Shown one piece after another: positions 7,612-15,343 of a DNA stretch of 36,534 nucleotides (position 1 is the stretch's first letter; each line of letters opens with the position of its first letter). A program made the translations under genes and the position numbers. The stretch lies in the NCBI GenBank assembly GCA_050302175.1, contig JBNLAN010000027.1:1-36534 (forward strand), written 5' to 3'. The notes below the pieces were generated by a model, which was given only the letters and a program-made list of their open reading frames with translations, ran no database searches and had not been told where the DNA came from. The stretch comes from JBNLAN01 sp050302175 (GTDB taxonomy: Bacteria; Pseudomonadota; Zetaproteobacteria; Mariprofundales; Mariprofundaceae).

Positions 7612-8742
7612 ATGCTGCCGACTATGCGCTATTTCGCTTCCGAAACCGAAACAAAAGAATCCTCTGAAAAACCGTGGCTGCTGACCCGCCGCGGGGTTGA
7701 TGTCGGCTGGGTAACCGCTGATGACGAAAGCAGGCAGCCCCCCTCTGCCGCCAGTATTCAGGCAAACTGGAAAGAGGCCAAAGGCATCCTGCTGCCAGGC
7801 ATCCTGCTGCCGATGATCCCCGAATACGCGGATGCCATCCGCGATGCGCTTGAAATCATGAAGCGAGTGCGCAATGACGAAAGTATGGTGGATATTCTGG
7901 AGGAGGAGGCGCACATGCAGCGCCTTGCGCCAGATTTTGATCTGCTGGCGGCCTACCACAATGAAAACGATCCGCAGGAGCTGGAAAAAATCGTATTCGA
8001 CGCGGTAAAATCGGGGGAAATCCATGCCGAGGATATCTGGTTGAAGGTCTCCTGCCTCTCATTCCATGATGAGGACGACTCAATCCGCTTCCGTTTCTCT
8101 TACGGCGCCGAGATGTTCAAGGCGCACGAAGAGGACAACCTGCGCGAAAATCTCGCCGCCGATCTGGCCATGCGCGTCTTTCCCGAATGCGGCGTGATTA
8201 CAAAGAACCCCGAACTGAACGCTATTATGGCTGATATCCTTGGCAGTGACCCTGTCTATGTTGAACGGCTGATCTACTCCAATGCGCCCAATGGCGGCGC
8301 ACAATTCCATCAGGATGTGGAGCTCGGCCATATCGGCGTCATTTACGCACAACTGCACGGAAGCACCGGCTGGATCGTGCTGCCGAAGGAGGAGCTGCTG
8401 GGCGCCGTGCAGACCTTTGTAAACGACACTTCGAATACCGATGTCCTTACCGCACTGCTGCCGGAAGCAGCGCAACAACAGGAACTCAAGCAATTGGTGG
8501 AGGATCGCAAGGCGCTATCCGCCCGCTTTGAGGCCGAGGATCAGGGAGTGCTCGAAATCCTGCTGAACCAGAGCCCGGGCTTTACCAAAATGCTGATCGA
8601 TGCCGGCTGGGGATTCATTCTCGGCCCGGGTGATGTGATGCTGCTGCCGCACGAGAGCACCGAACACTGCGCCTGGCACACCGTCTTCTGCCTTGATGAT
8701 TATCCCGGCCACTCACTCTCTTTCGCAGTCCGAGCACCCTAA
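7612..8742 (+). CDS. Putative Fe(II)/2-oxoglutarate dioxygenase-like protein, unknown substrate
   Basis: 376 residues from ATG 7612, or 372 from ATG 7624; neither has a clear ribosome site. I do not recognise the family firmly. The C-terminal half contains FHQDVELGH (H233-x-D235), a later PHESTEHCAWH segment (H347, H352, H356), and ends HSLSFAVR (R374). HxD...H plus a basic residue near the end of a double-stranded beta-helix is the metal and cosubstrate arrangement of Fe(II)/2OG oxygenases, and GPGDVMLLPHES fits the strand before the distal His. The N-terminal ~210 residues are acidic and mostly helical with no known motif. It follows the assembly ATPase by 56 bases on the same strand and may be co-transcribed. 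No signal peptide. Confidence 0.5.
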   Translation: MLPTMRYFASETETKESSEKPWLLTRRGVDVGWVTADDESRQPPSAASIQANWKEAKGILLPGILLPMIPEYADAIRDALEIMKRVRNDESMVDILEEEAHMQRLAPDFDLLAAYHNENDPQELEKIVFDAVKSGEIHAEDIWLKVSCLSFHDEDDSIRFRFSYGAEMFKAHEEDNLRENLAADLAMRVFPECGVITKNPELNAIMADILGSDPVYVERLIYSNAPNGGAQFHQDVELGHIGVIYAQLHGSTGWIVLPKEELLGAVQTFVNDTSNTDVLTALLPEAAQQQELKQLVEDRKALSARFEAEDQGVLEILLNQSPGFTKMLIDAGWGFILGPGDVMLLPHESTEHCAWHTVFCLDDYPGHSLSFAVRAP

Positions 8743-8757
8743 AGACAGATGAGATCA

Positions 8758-8776
8758 CCGCCGCGCCTGGCGGCGG
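8758..8776. terminator. GC-rich hairpin between convergent genes
   Basis: A seven-pair stem (CCGCCGC / GCGGCGG, five-base loop) lies in the 52-base spacer between the dioxygenase-like gene and hsp20, whose 3' ends face each other. No U tract follows on either strand, so it is a weak or Rho-assisted terminator at best. Confidence 0.4.
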
Positions 8777-8794
8777 CAGCCTCACCACCCTGAT

Positions 8795-9301
8795 CTACTC
8801 GATGGTAACTTCGCGTTTCTTCGATTGACCCATCTTTGGAACCGTCAGCTCCAGCATGCCATCCTTGAAAACCGCTCTGGCCTGGTTTCCATCTACATCA
8901 TGCGGCAGAGGAATCGTACGGGTAAATGATCCGTGCGAGCATTCGCGCCGGAAATAATCCCCCTTCTCTTCCTTGCTTTCATGGCTGGTCTCGCCCTTGA
9001 TGGTCACCATGTTGTCGCTCACGCTGACACTCAGATCCTTCTTGTCCACGCCCGGAACCTGTGCGCGCAGTACGACTTCCTTATCGCGCTCGATCACATC
9101 GACACGTGGAAGCAGTTTGCGCTCAATGGGCGAGGTCCAGTCACTCCACATCGGATGATCGAAGCGGAATGGCCGCATCCAGCCGCGACCCATGAAGTTC
9201 TCGAACAGCCGATCCATCTCTTCGAACGGATTGACCATCCTCGAAGAGGCGGGCTCCTTGCTGTTTTTAACGGTAATATCTTTATCTTTCGACTTGCTCA
9301 T
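8795..9301 (-). CDS. Small heat-shock protein, Hsp20/alpha-crystallin family
   Basis: Start taken at the complement of 9299-9301 (MSKSKDKDI), just after a strong AGGAGGTG; the frame is open upstream but that part is leader. 168 residues. The N-terminal arm includes NPFEEMDRLFENFMGRG, a typical amphipathic helix. The alpha-crystallin domain starts near LPRVDVIERDKEVVLRAQVPGVDKKDLSVSV and ends with the conserved A-x-x-x-D-G-(M)-L-x-(L)-x-(V) block (AVFKDGMLELTVP). A short basic tail KKREVTIE follows. The protein holds unfolding proteins in an ATP-independent way as large oligomers. It lies downstream of carA on the same strand, but its own leader looks regulatory. Confidence 0.95.
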   Translation of the reverse strand: MSKSKDKDITVKNSKEPASSRMVNPFEEMDRLFENFMGRGWMRPFRFDHPMWSDWTSPIERKLLPRVDVIERDKEVVLRAQVPGVDKKDLSVSVSDNMVTIKGETSHESKEEKGDYFRRECSHGSFTRTIPLPHDVDGNQARAVFKDGMLELTVPKMGQSKKREVTIE

Positions 9302-9358
9302 GACACACCTCCTCTTGCGCGTGGAAGTGAATGCAGGCGAAAGCCGCAACGCATTCAC
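9302..9358 (-). promoter_or_regulatory. Candidate RNA thermometer in the hsp20 5' leader
   Basis: In the transcript (minus strand) CACUUCC (9323-9329) can pair with the Shine-Dalgarno GGAGGUG (9306-9312): seven pairs, one of them U-G, with a ten-base loop. Just upstream an eight-pair hairpin, GTGAATGC/GCATTCAC (9327-9358), shares the CAC trinucleotide with that stem, so the two structures compete. Heat melting of a stem that hides the ribosome site is how ROSE and fourU thermometers control small heat-shock genes. A TATATA near 9391 could be the -10 box; I see no good sigma-32 site. Confidence 0.45.
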
Positions 9359-9434
9359 GCCAGTTGCAAGAAACATTGTGGCAACGGATATATAGACCAT
9401 AGCGCAGGATTGCGCCATGTCGGGTCGAGCGAAA

Positions 9435-10562
9435 CTAGTGTGCGTTCACCATCTCGGCGAAACGATCAAACAGGTAATCGGCATCCTGCGGACCGGGGCT
9501 TGCTTCAGGATGGTATTGCACCGAGAAAATCGGTTTATCTTTCACTTTCAAACCTTCGACCGTATTGTCGAACAGCGAGCGATGTGTCACCTCGACATGC
9601 GGAGGCACACCGTCGTCCATCACGGCAAAACCGTGATTCTGGCTCGTGATCTCCACCTTTCCGGTGGTTTCATCACGCACCGGATGGTTTCCGCCGCGAT
9701 GGCCAAATTTCAGCTTGAAGGTTTTTAAACCCAGCGCCTGACTTAACAACTGGTGCCCCATACAGATGCCAAAAATCGGCACCCCGGAATCGAGCAGCTG
9801 CCGAATGGTCTCCACCGCATAGCCCACGGCTGCCGGATCGCCCGGACCGTTGGAGAGAAAAATACCATCCGGCTTGTGAGCCAGAATATTCTCCGCCGAA
9901 GTCTGCGCAGGCATGACGGTGAGCGACATGCCGCGACTGGAGAGCTTGCGGAAAATGTTGCGCTTGCAGCCAAAATCGAAAGCAACCACATGTTTATTGT
10001 TGGCAGGCCTGGTAAAATCGGCCGCATCCAGATCGTAGGTACCCTGCGAGGCCCACTTGAAGGGCTCCTTCACAGAGACTTCACCCACCAGATCACGGCC
10101 TTCGAGCCCTGCCCAGCCCTTCGCCATGGCCACGGCTTCTTTCTCGCTCATGCCATCGGAGGCAATCACACCGTTGGCCGAACCGCAGATGCGCAGATGA
10201 CGGGTCAGCGCACGCGTATCGATACCGGCAATGCCAACCACCTTATTTTGCTTAAGCCATGTTTCGAGATCACCTTCGGCGCGATAGTTGGAGGTGATGC
10301 GTGCAGGAGCGCGCACAATCAGACCGCGCACCGAAATTTTGTCGGCTTCGGTATCGCTATGATTGTGGCCGACGTTGCCGATATGAGGATAGGTAAAGGT
10401 GATGATCTGGTCGGTATAGGAGGGATCGGTCAGAATCTCCTGATAACCGGTCATCGAGGTATTGAAGCAGACTTCGCCAACCGTATGCCCGACATGCCCG
10501 AAAGCCCGGCCATGAAAGGTGCGCCCGTCTGCAAGTGCCAGAATTGCCGTTTTGTCGTTCAT
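9435..10562 (-). CDS. carA: Carbamoyl-phosphate synthase small (glutaminase) subunit
   Basis: 375 residues, full length for CarA. The N-terminal domain (ALADGRTFHGRAFG, TGYQEILTDPSY, GIDTRALTRHLR) is the small-subunit-specific part. The C-terminal class I glutamine amidotransferase has the nucleophile elbow GICMGHQLL and the catalytic HPEASPGP. It splits glutamine and passes ammonia to CarB for carbamoyl phosphate, used for pyrimidines and arginine. GGGGTG lies five bases before the ATG. carB does not follow: the next gene on this strand is hsp20, 133 bases on. Confidence 0.97.
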   Translation of the reverse strand: MNDKTAILALADGRTFHGRAFGHVGHTVGEVCFNTSMTGYQEILTDPSYTDQIITFTYPHIGNVGHNHSDTEADKISVRGLIVRAPARITSNYRAEGDLETWLKQNKVVGIAGIDTRALTRHLRICGSANGVIASDGMSEKEAVAMAKGWAGLEGRDLVGEVSVKEPFKWASQGTYDLDAADFTRPANNKHVVAFDFGCKRNIFRKLSSRGMSLTVMPAQTSAENILAHKPDGIFLSNGPGDPAAVGYAVETIRQLLDSGVPIFGICMGHQLLSQALGLKTFKLKFGHRGGNHPVRDETTGKVEITSQNHGFAVMDDGVPPHVEVTHRSLFDNTVEGLKVKDKPIFSVQYHPEASPGPQDADYLFDRFAEMVNAH

Positions 10563-10655
10563 TGCGCACCCCGGAATTTGAGTGGCGGAACACTACGGAA
10601 TTATGCCTCCCAAGTCGAGTTGCTTGCAGCCGGAGATGCAGACGGGGAAAGCGGC

Positions 10656-11306
10656 CTAAGCTCCACCCCGCAACCGGGTCAGCACCCGTGAAACAACATT
10701 CAGTTTTGCCGCACCCGGAATCGAAGCCGCAACACGGGAAGCCGTCGCAAGTGTCGCATTATTTTTCACCGCGGATAACAGGCCGCCCATGCAGTATGCG
10801 GCAATAATGATATTCATGCGCTTACGCAGCTCGATAAAGTTGGCTGCCGAAGCAAAATAGTCATCCAGACACACCTTTCCGGTTGCCAGACTCATATGAT
10901 ACAGCGATTGAAAAAGCCTTTGATACTCAGGATAAAACCGAAAGCCCAGTAAATACCTAACCCGCACATCGGGCAGTTTGGCAAACATTTTTCGATAGAC
11001 CATCAGGCGATCCATCGGCAGGTTCAGGGCGGCAAGCGACTCCGGAATTGCACTGCGCGGCAGCGCCTGACTGATATTACTATCCGCATTGCGATAGGTG
11101 TCATCCCATTCGAAACTAAGCACTGGCTCTTGCAGCACCTTGCATAACCTTTTAGAGGCATCTGTACCCAACAGCGCACCGCGTTCGAACGGCAGCGAAC
11201 ATGCCCAGTCCCGACCCTCAAACGAAGCGGCTCCCGAGCGCTGCTCGGTAATGGCCCGCCGCAACAGGGTCATATGCTTGAGACTCAATTCCCCCTGTTC
11301 GATCAT
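10656..11306 (-). CDS. Unrecognised protein, 216 residues
   Basis: I do not recognise this gene. The start at the complement of 11304-11306 is chosen because GGAGG lies several bases upstream and the ATG overlaps the stop of a small upstream ORF (ATGA). An in-frame ATG further upstream lacks a ribosome site. The sequence is mostly helical, with basic and aromatic residues (RVRYLLGFRFYPEYQRLFQSL cut short here: RYLLGFRFYPEYQRLF) and a mildly hydrophobic helix near the end (NIIIAAYCMGGLLSAV). It has no obvious catalytic motif and no signal peptide. The C-terminus is basic (KLNVVSRVLTRLRGGA). It lies between arfB and carA on the same strand. Confidence 0.6.
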   Translation of the reverse strand: MIEQGELSLKHMTLLRRAITEQRSGAASFEGRDWACSLPFERGALLGTDASKRLCKVLQEPVLSFEWDDTYRNADSNISQALPRSAIPESLAALNLPMDRLMVYRKMFAKLPDVRVRYLLGFRFYPEYQRLFQSLYHMSLATGKVCLDDYFASAANFIELRKRMNIIIAAYCMGGLLSAVKNNATLATASRVAASIPGAAKLNVVSRVLTRLRGGA

Positions 11307-11485
11307 GCTCCGCCTCCTCGCTCGCCGCATCCACAAACAAGCCTTTGGCATTTTGCACAGGCAAGAGAATGCCCTCTTGCAATCCACTCACAGATTACAC
11401 AGCGAACGATTCGCATCATACGTGAGCCCTGAGATGAAATGCTTGTTGTTGCAGTTGCGAAGCCTGGCCCACTTGAGCCATTCAC
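11303..11485 (-). CDS. Small zinc-ribbon-like protein, 60 residues or shorter
   Basis: Reading from a GTG (complement of 11483-11485), about ten bases after GAGGAG, gives 60 residues. The last 37 contain C29-x2-C32, C43-x2-C46 and C51-G-C53, a compact treble-clef or zinc-ribbon pattern. ATGs at 11417-11419 and 11414-11416 would start just before the first Cys pair (MRIVRCVICEW). The stop overlaps the start of the next gene (ATGA), and that gene's GGAGG lies inside this ORF, so the pair look translationally coupled. Such small Cys-rich proteins often bind zinc and a partner protein. It could still be chance, because it is short; the Cys spacing and coupling are the support. Confidence 0.4.
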   Translation of the reverse strand: MNGSSGPGFATATTSISSQGSRMMRIVRCVICEWIARGHSLACAKCQRLVCGCGERGGGA

Positions 11486-11572
11486 CTACTACAATCTCCT
11501 CTCAGAGGCGGGAAGCTATATAGATAAAACACCCATGAAGTGACCGATGTCATAATTTGTGCGGATTTCTGA

Positions 11573-11596
11573 CAGGGCACTTTCCGAGATGCCCTG
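11573..11596 (-). terminator. Hairpin after arfB
   Basis: A seven-pair stem (CAGGGCA / TGCCCTG, ten-base loop) lies about 70 bases past the arfB stop. No U tract follows on the minus strand, so it is only a possible terminator. The rest of 11486-11661 has no gene I can support; it should contain the promoter of the coupled pair downstream. Confidence 0.25.
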
Positions 11597-11661
11597 AAAG
11601 CCTGTGATCAAACAATTGCTGGCAAATACTTCGCAAAGTAAACACTTCGGGTCAAATGCGA

Positions 11662-12075
11662 TTATTCGATTACCTTTTTACGCAGTGCTTTCACTGTTCC
11701 GCGCCTGGTTTTACCCGTGAGCCGACGCTCTTTCGCAGCCCGACTTTGCCGAGTTGGCCGGCGCTTCTTGGTCACCTTTGTACCCGCCACAATCAGTTCG
11801 CGTAATCTCCCCAGCGCATCCTGCCTGTTCAATTCAAGGCTGCGAAACCGCTGCGCCTTGATCACGACCACACCCTCGGACGTGATACGCTGATCGGCAT
11901 ATCCAAGCAGTCGCTCCTTCCAGGCCTCCGGCAGTGACGAGGCCCTGATATCGAAACGCAGATGTATCGAAGAGGAGACCTTATTGACGTTCTGCCCGCC
12001 CGCGCCCTGGGCCCGAATCGCCTGCATATCGATTTCACTATCGGGAATGGCGAGGGCTGCGTTAATTTTCAGCAT
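11662..12075 (-). CDS. arfB: Alternative ribosome-rescue factor ArfB (YaeJ), peptidyl-tRNA hydrolase
   Basis: 137 residues. Near residues 24-45 it has AQGAGGQNVNKVSSSIHLRF: the GGQ motif that reaches the peptidyl-transferase centre and its usual downstream sequence. The protein is short, lacks the codon-recognition domains of RF1/RF2, and ends in a long basic tail (KVTKKRRPTRQSRAAKERR...), which in ArfB enters the empty mRNA channel of stalled ribosomes. It releases nascent chains from non-stop complexes. The start ATG (12073-12075) has only a weak ribosome site. It follows fumC by 54 bases on the same strand and may belong to that operon. Confidence 0.95.
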   Translation of the reverse strand: MLKINAALAIPDSEIDMQAIRAQGAGGQNVNKVSSSIHLRFDIRASSLPEAWKERLLGYADQRITSEGVVVIKAQRFRSLELNRQDALGRLRELIVAGTKVTKKRRPTRQSRAAKERRLTGKTRRGTVKALRKKVIE

Positions 12076-12129
12076 CGCAAATTCAGAATGCGGGATTGAA
12101 CCGAATAAACTTCGATAACGGTGCAGCTG

Positions 12130-13518
12130 TTATTTTTTACCCGCTTCCGGCGCCAGCATGGAGCCGGGATCAAGCAGGCGATCAAGCTCATCCTCCGGCA
12201 ACACTTTCATTTCAAGGCAGAGCTGACGTACAGTCTTGCCTTCACCCACCGCCTTTTTGGCAATCTCAGCCGCCTTGTCATAGCCGATCACAGGCGCCAG
12301 CGAAGTCACCATACTCATGCTCCATTCGATCTGCTCTATACAATGCTCACGATTGGCCGCAAGCCCCGCAATGCACTTATCGGCAAACATTCGGCAGGCA
12401 TTGGCCAGAAGCTTTTCGGACTCAAGCAGATTGTACGCAATCACTGGCAGCATCACATTCAGCTCCAGCAGACCCGAAGCCCCGGCAAAGGCGATTGCCG
12501 CATCGTTACCGATCACCTGCGCGCAAACCTGTGCGAGGGACTCGGCAATCACCGGATTGACCTTGCCCGGCATAATGGAAGAGCCCGGCTGCACCGCCGG
12601 CACACTGATTTCGCCTATACCGCAACGCGGCCCGGCATTCAGGAAACGTACGTCGTTGGCGATCTTCACCAAACTTACCGCCAGCGTACGAAGCGCGCCA
12701 GAGAGCTCCACCGCCGCATCCTGCGCCGCCTGCGCCTCAAAATGGTTGGCCGCCTCGGTAAACTCGATGCCGTAGGCCTTGGAAAGCTCATCGGAGACGC
12801 GCGCGCCGAACTCCGGGTGAGTGTTGAGCCCGGTGCCGACCGCAGTACCGCCCTGTGCCAGCTCGGCAAGCCTCGGCAATGTGGATTTCAAACGCTCAAT
12901 TCCAAGCTCCAGCTGCCGCGCCCAGCCGGAAATCTCCTGCCCCAGCGTCACCGGGGTGGCATCCATGAGGTGGGTGCGGCCGATCTTCAGCACATCGGCA
13001 TATTCCGCCGCTTTGCCATCGAGTGCTGCATGCAGCCGGGCCAGCGCCGGCAGTAATTCATGCATCAGCTGATCGGCTGCTGCTACATGGATCGCCGTCG
13101 GAATCACATCGTTGGAGGATTGCCCCATATTCACATGATCGTTGGGATGCACCGTCACTTCCGGGTTCAATTGAGCGCAGCGATGCGCAATCACCTCGTT
13201 GGCATTCATATTGGTAGAGGTTCCGGAGCCGGTCTGGAAGATATCGAGCACGAACTCGGCATCCCACATGCCATCCGACACCTCTTCCGACGCTTGCGAG
13301 ATCAGTGACAGATGGTGCTGATCGAGCTTGCCGAGCCCATGATTGGTGATCGCAGCAGCCCGCTTGATCTGCCCGAGTGCGCGAATGAAGGCACGCGGGA
13401 AACGCAGACCGGAAACCGGAAAGTTTTCGATAGCGCGAGCAGTCTGCGCACCATACATGGCATCAGCCGGCACCTGCATCTCGCCCATGGAATCGCGTTC
13501 AGTTCTGGTATCGCTCAT
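12130..13518 (-). CDS. fumC: Class II fumarate hydratase
   Basis: 462 residues, usual length for iron-independent FumC. Visible marks are MGEMQVPADAMYGAQTARAI at the N-terminus, GSGTSTNMNANEV, VHPNDHVNMGQSSND, and the superfamily signature GSSIMPGKVNPV about two-thirds along, which carries the catalytic serine loop. It interconverts fumarate and malate in the TCA cycle as a tetramer. AGGAGG lies eight bases before the ATG. The ATG overlaps the stop of the SpoIIE-type phosphatase gene (ATGA), so its translation is probably linked to that gene. Confidence 0.97.
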   Translation of the reverse strand: MSDTRTERDSMGEMQVPADAMYGAQTARAIENFPVSGLRFPRAFIRALGQIKRAAAITNHGLGKLDQHHLSLISQASEEVSDGMWDAEFVLDIFQTGSGTSTNMNANEVIAHRCAQLNPEVTVHPNDHVNMGQSSNDVIPTAIHVAAADQLMHELLPALARLHAALDGKAAEYADVLKIGRTHLMDATPVTLGQEISGWARQLELGIERLKSTLPRLAELAQGGTAVGTGLNTHPEFGARVSDELSKAYGIEFTEAANHFEAQAAQDAAVELSGALRTLAVSLVKIANDVRFLNAGPRCGIGEISVPAVQPGSSIMPGKVNPVIAESLAQVCAQVIGNDAAIAFAGASGLLELNVMLPVIAYNLLESEKLLANACRMFADKCIAGLAANREHCIEQIEWSMSMVTSLAPVIGYDKAAEIAKKAVGEGKTVRQLCLEMKVLPEDELDRLLDPGSMLAPEAGKK

Positions 13519-15164
13519 GATTTATCCCTCCTGGCACAAAGTATGGTGATATCATCGTCGCGCGAACTGCTGCCGAAAGCGGCCAGTGATGCCAGCAGCG
13601 TTTCGGGAAGCGCCTCGAGCGATCTGTCCCGGTTCTCTTTCAGCCATGCCTTCAGGCGCTCCTCTCCGAACACCTCTCCGTTTTTTCTGCCGCGCGCATC
13701 GGTCACGCCGTCGCTGTAGGCAAACAGCATATCGCCAGGGGTCATCGCCTGACAGGAGACCGGGAACTGAATATTCGGAGACAAGCCGAGCGGCGGTGAA
13801 GATGCCTCCAGCGATACAACCTTCTTGTCGCCGACCACCAATCCCGGCATATGCCCGGCATTCAGCCAGAAAATGGTATGGGCCTTCGGCTGCAACTTGG
13901 CGAGAAACATGGTCACAAAGCGACCGCCGGCCAATGTTTCGCACAGGGTGTTGTTGATGTAGCTGGCCGCCTCCTCAATGGGCAGATTCAGAAAGGCCAT
14001 ACCGCGCAGCATGGCCTGAAGATTGGCCACTGTAAGCGCGGCCGGATAGCCCTTGCCCGCCACATCGGCCACCACCAGCCAGATACGTCCATCGGGCAGA
14101 AGAATATGATCATAATAGTCCCCACCCACCGAATAGCAGCTCTGCTGAAAACCGTGCATGGCATAGCCCGGCACCTTTGGCGCCTCGCTTGGCAGCAGCC
14201 CCTGCTGAATCTCTGCAGCAATTTTCAAAGAGTCTTTCAAATCCTCCCGCTCCTGCAAACCGGACAGCGCCGTATTCAATCCACGGGCCAGCTGACCCAT
14301 ATCATCATCCAGCAGCACAGCCACCCGACCTGAAAAATTCCCCTGCCTCAGATAATTCAGCCCCTTGGTCAGCTCACCCGTGATCCGCCGCATGGTCGAA
14401 CCGATCGAATAGGTGATGCCAATCGAAGTCATCAAACTGAAAAAAAACAGAATCGTCGCCTGCACAATGATAAAGGCCTGCTCGGCTTCATTACTCATTC
14501 CGAGGGCCAGATAGGCGTAGGTAGCCAAAAGTGTGGTTGGCACCAGCCCGGTAAAAATAAACATCACCCATGGGCGCCGTGAAATGCTGAGCAGGGCGCG
14601 AATCGGTCGCACTTCGTCAAGGTCATCCTGAAAAAAGCCGGATGCGACCAGCTTCTCACGCAGACTCACCATATAGGCCAGCGTAATAGCAACCGCCAGC
14701 ATTGCAGTTAACAGCCCCATGCCGAAATAGCTGGTGAGGGCCAGCGATGCCAGCATCCGCCAGGTCAGGGTAACGCCATACGAAGAGGCCATCAGCGCGG
14801 CTGTTATCATCAGGTAGGTCGAAAAAATAAACCCTGCCATCAAAAATCCGCGAAACGCCCGGGCAGGCAGCGCCCCCATTGCCACATTCACCAGCATGCG
14901 AACCCGCCCCTCCCTGCGTTTCCAGAGAGCGGCAAATCGGCTCACCGGCGAAAACACCCAGATCGCCGTGCCTGCAAAGGCAATAAAAAAAAGTAACATA
15001 TCACCAACAGTCGCCCAGACGGACATATTCAGGCTGGCGTGTACCCCGCCTATCGCCTCAAAAACCTGTGAGCCCCAGAAGATCGCCAGCAGTGGCCACA
15101 GGCGCAGCAGATAGCGCCAGGTTGCCATATATGCGGCATGGACATGTTGTGTGTGCGTCGACAT
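13515..15164 (-). CDS. Membrane-bound PP2C (SpoIIE/RsbU-type) serine phosphatase with HAMP-like linker
   Basis: 549 residues from ATG 15162-15164 (MSTHTQ); a GTG nine codons upstream (15191) is also possible, and neither has a strong ribosome site. The first ~270 residues hold about six hydrophobic helices, with no large periplasmic loop. A HAMP-like segment follows (MRRITGELTKGLNYL to LNTALSGLQERE). The C-terminal phosphatase has GGDYYDHILLPDGR, VVADVAGKGYPAAL and AYSDGVTDARGR, the Asp residues that bind Mn/Mg. The family usually removes phosphate from anti-sigma-factor antagonists or similar. No partner STAS or kinase gene is nearby. It overlaps fumC by four bases. Confidence 0.9.
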   Translation of the reverse strand: MSTHTQHVHAAYMATWRYLLRLWPLLAIFWGSQVFEAIGGVHASLNMSVWATVGDMLLFFIAFAGTAIWVFSPVSRFAALWKRREGRVRMLVNVAMGALPARAFRGFLMAGFIFSTYLMITAALMASSYGVTLTWRMLASLALTSYFGMGLLTAMLAVAITLAYMVSLREKLVASGFFQDDLDEVRPIRALLSISRRPWVMFIFTGLVPTTLLATYAYLALGMSNEAEQAFIIVQATILFFFSLMTSIGITYSIGSTMRRITGELTKGLNYLRQGNFSGRVAVLLDDDMGQLARGLNTALSGLQEREDLKDSLKIAAEIQQGLLPSEAPKVPGYAMHGFQQSCYSVGGDYYDHILLPDGRIWLVVADVAGKGYPAALTVANLQAMLRGMAFLNLPIEEAASYINNTLCETLAGGRFVTMFLAKLQPKAHTIFWLNAGHMPGLVVGDKKVVSLEASSPPLGLSPNIQFPVSCQAMTPGDMLFAYSDGVTDARGRKNGEVFGEERLKAWLKENRDRSLEALPETLLASLAAFGSSSRDDDITILCARRDKS

Positions 15165-15343
15165 ATTTTGCGAATCTAAGCCATAGGGCACACAAGTCCA
15201 TACAGACTATTCCTGCAAGGGATACTCTAAAGGCAGTAATTCATGGAAGTTTAATGCCGAAGCGCCTACCATGCGCATCGCTCGAAAGCCTGTTCGCCCT
15301 GCTGCCCTTGTTTTCCTGCTGTTAAAAAACACAAGAGGCTTAC

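Noticed and set aside
9302..9418. N-terminal extension of Hsp20
   Set aside because: Open by chance through the leader; the strong Shine-Dalgarno and family start point to 9301.
12121..13056. 311-codon frame antisense to fumC
   Set aside because: Arg/His-rich shadow frame of a certain gene.
15254..15325. 23-codon leader peptide upstream of the DEAD-box helicase
   Set aside because: ATG to TAA frame exists (MPKRLPCASLESL...) but has no clear ribosome site or attenuator hairpin; chance is likely.
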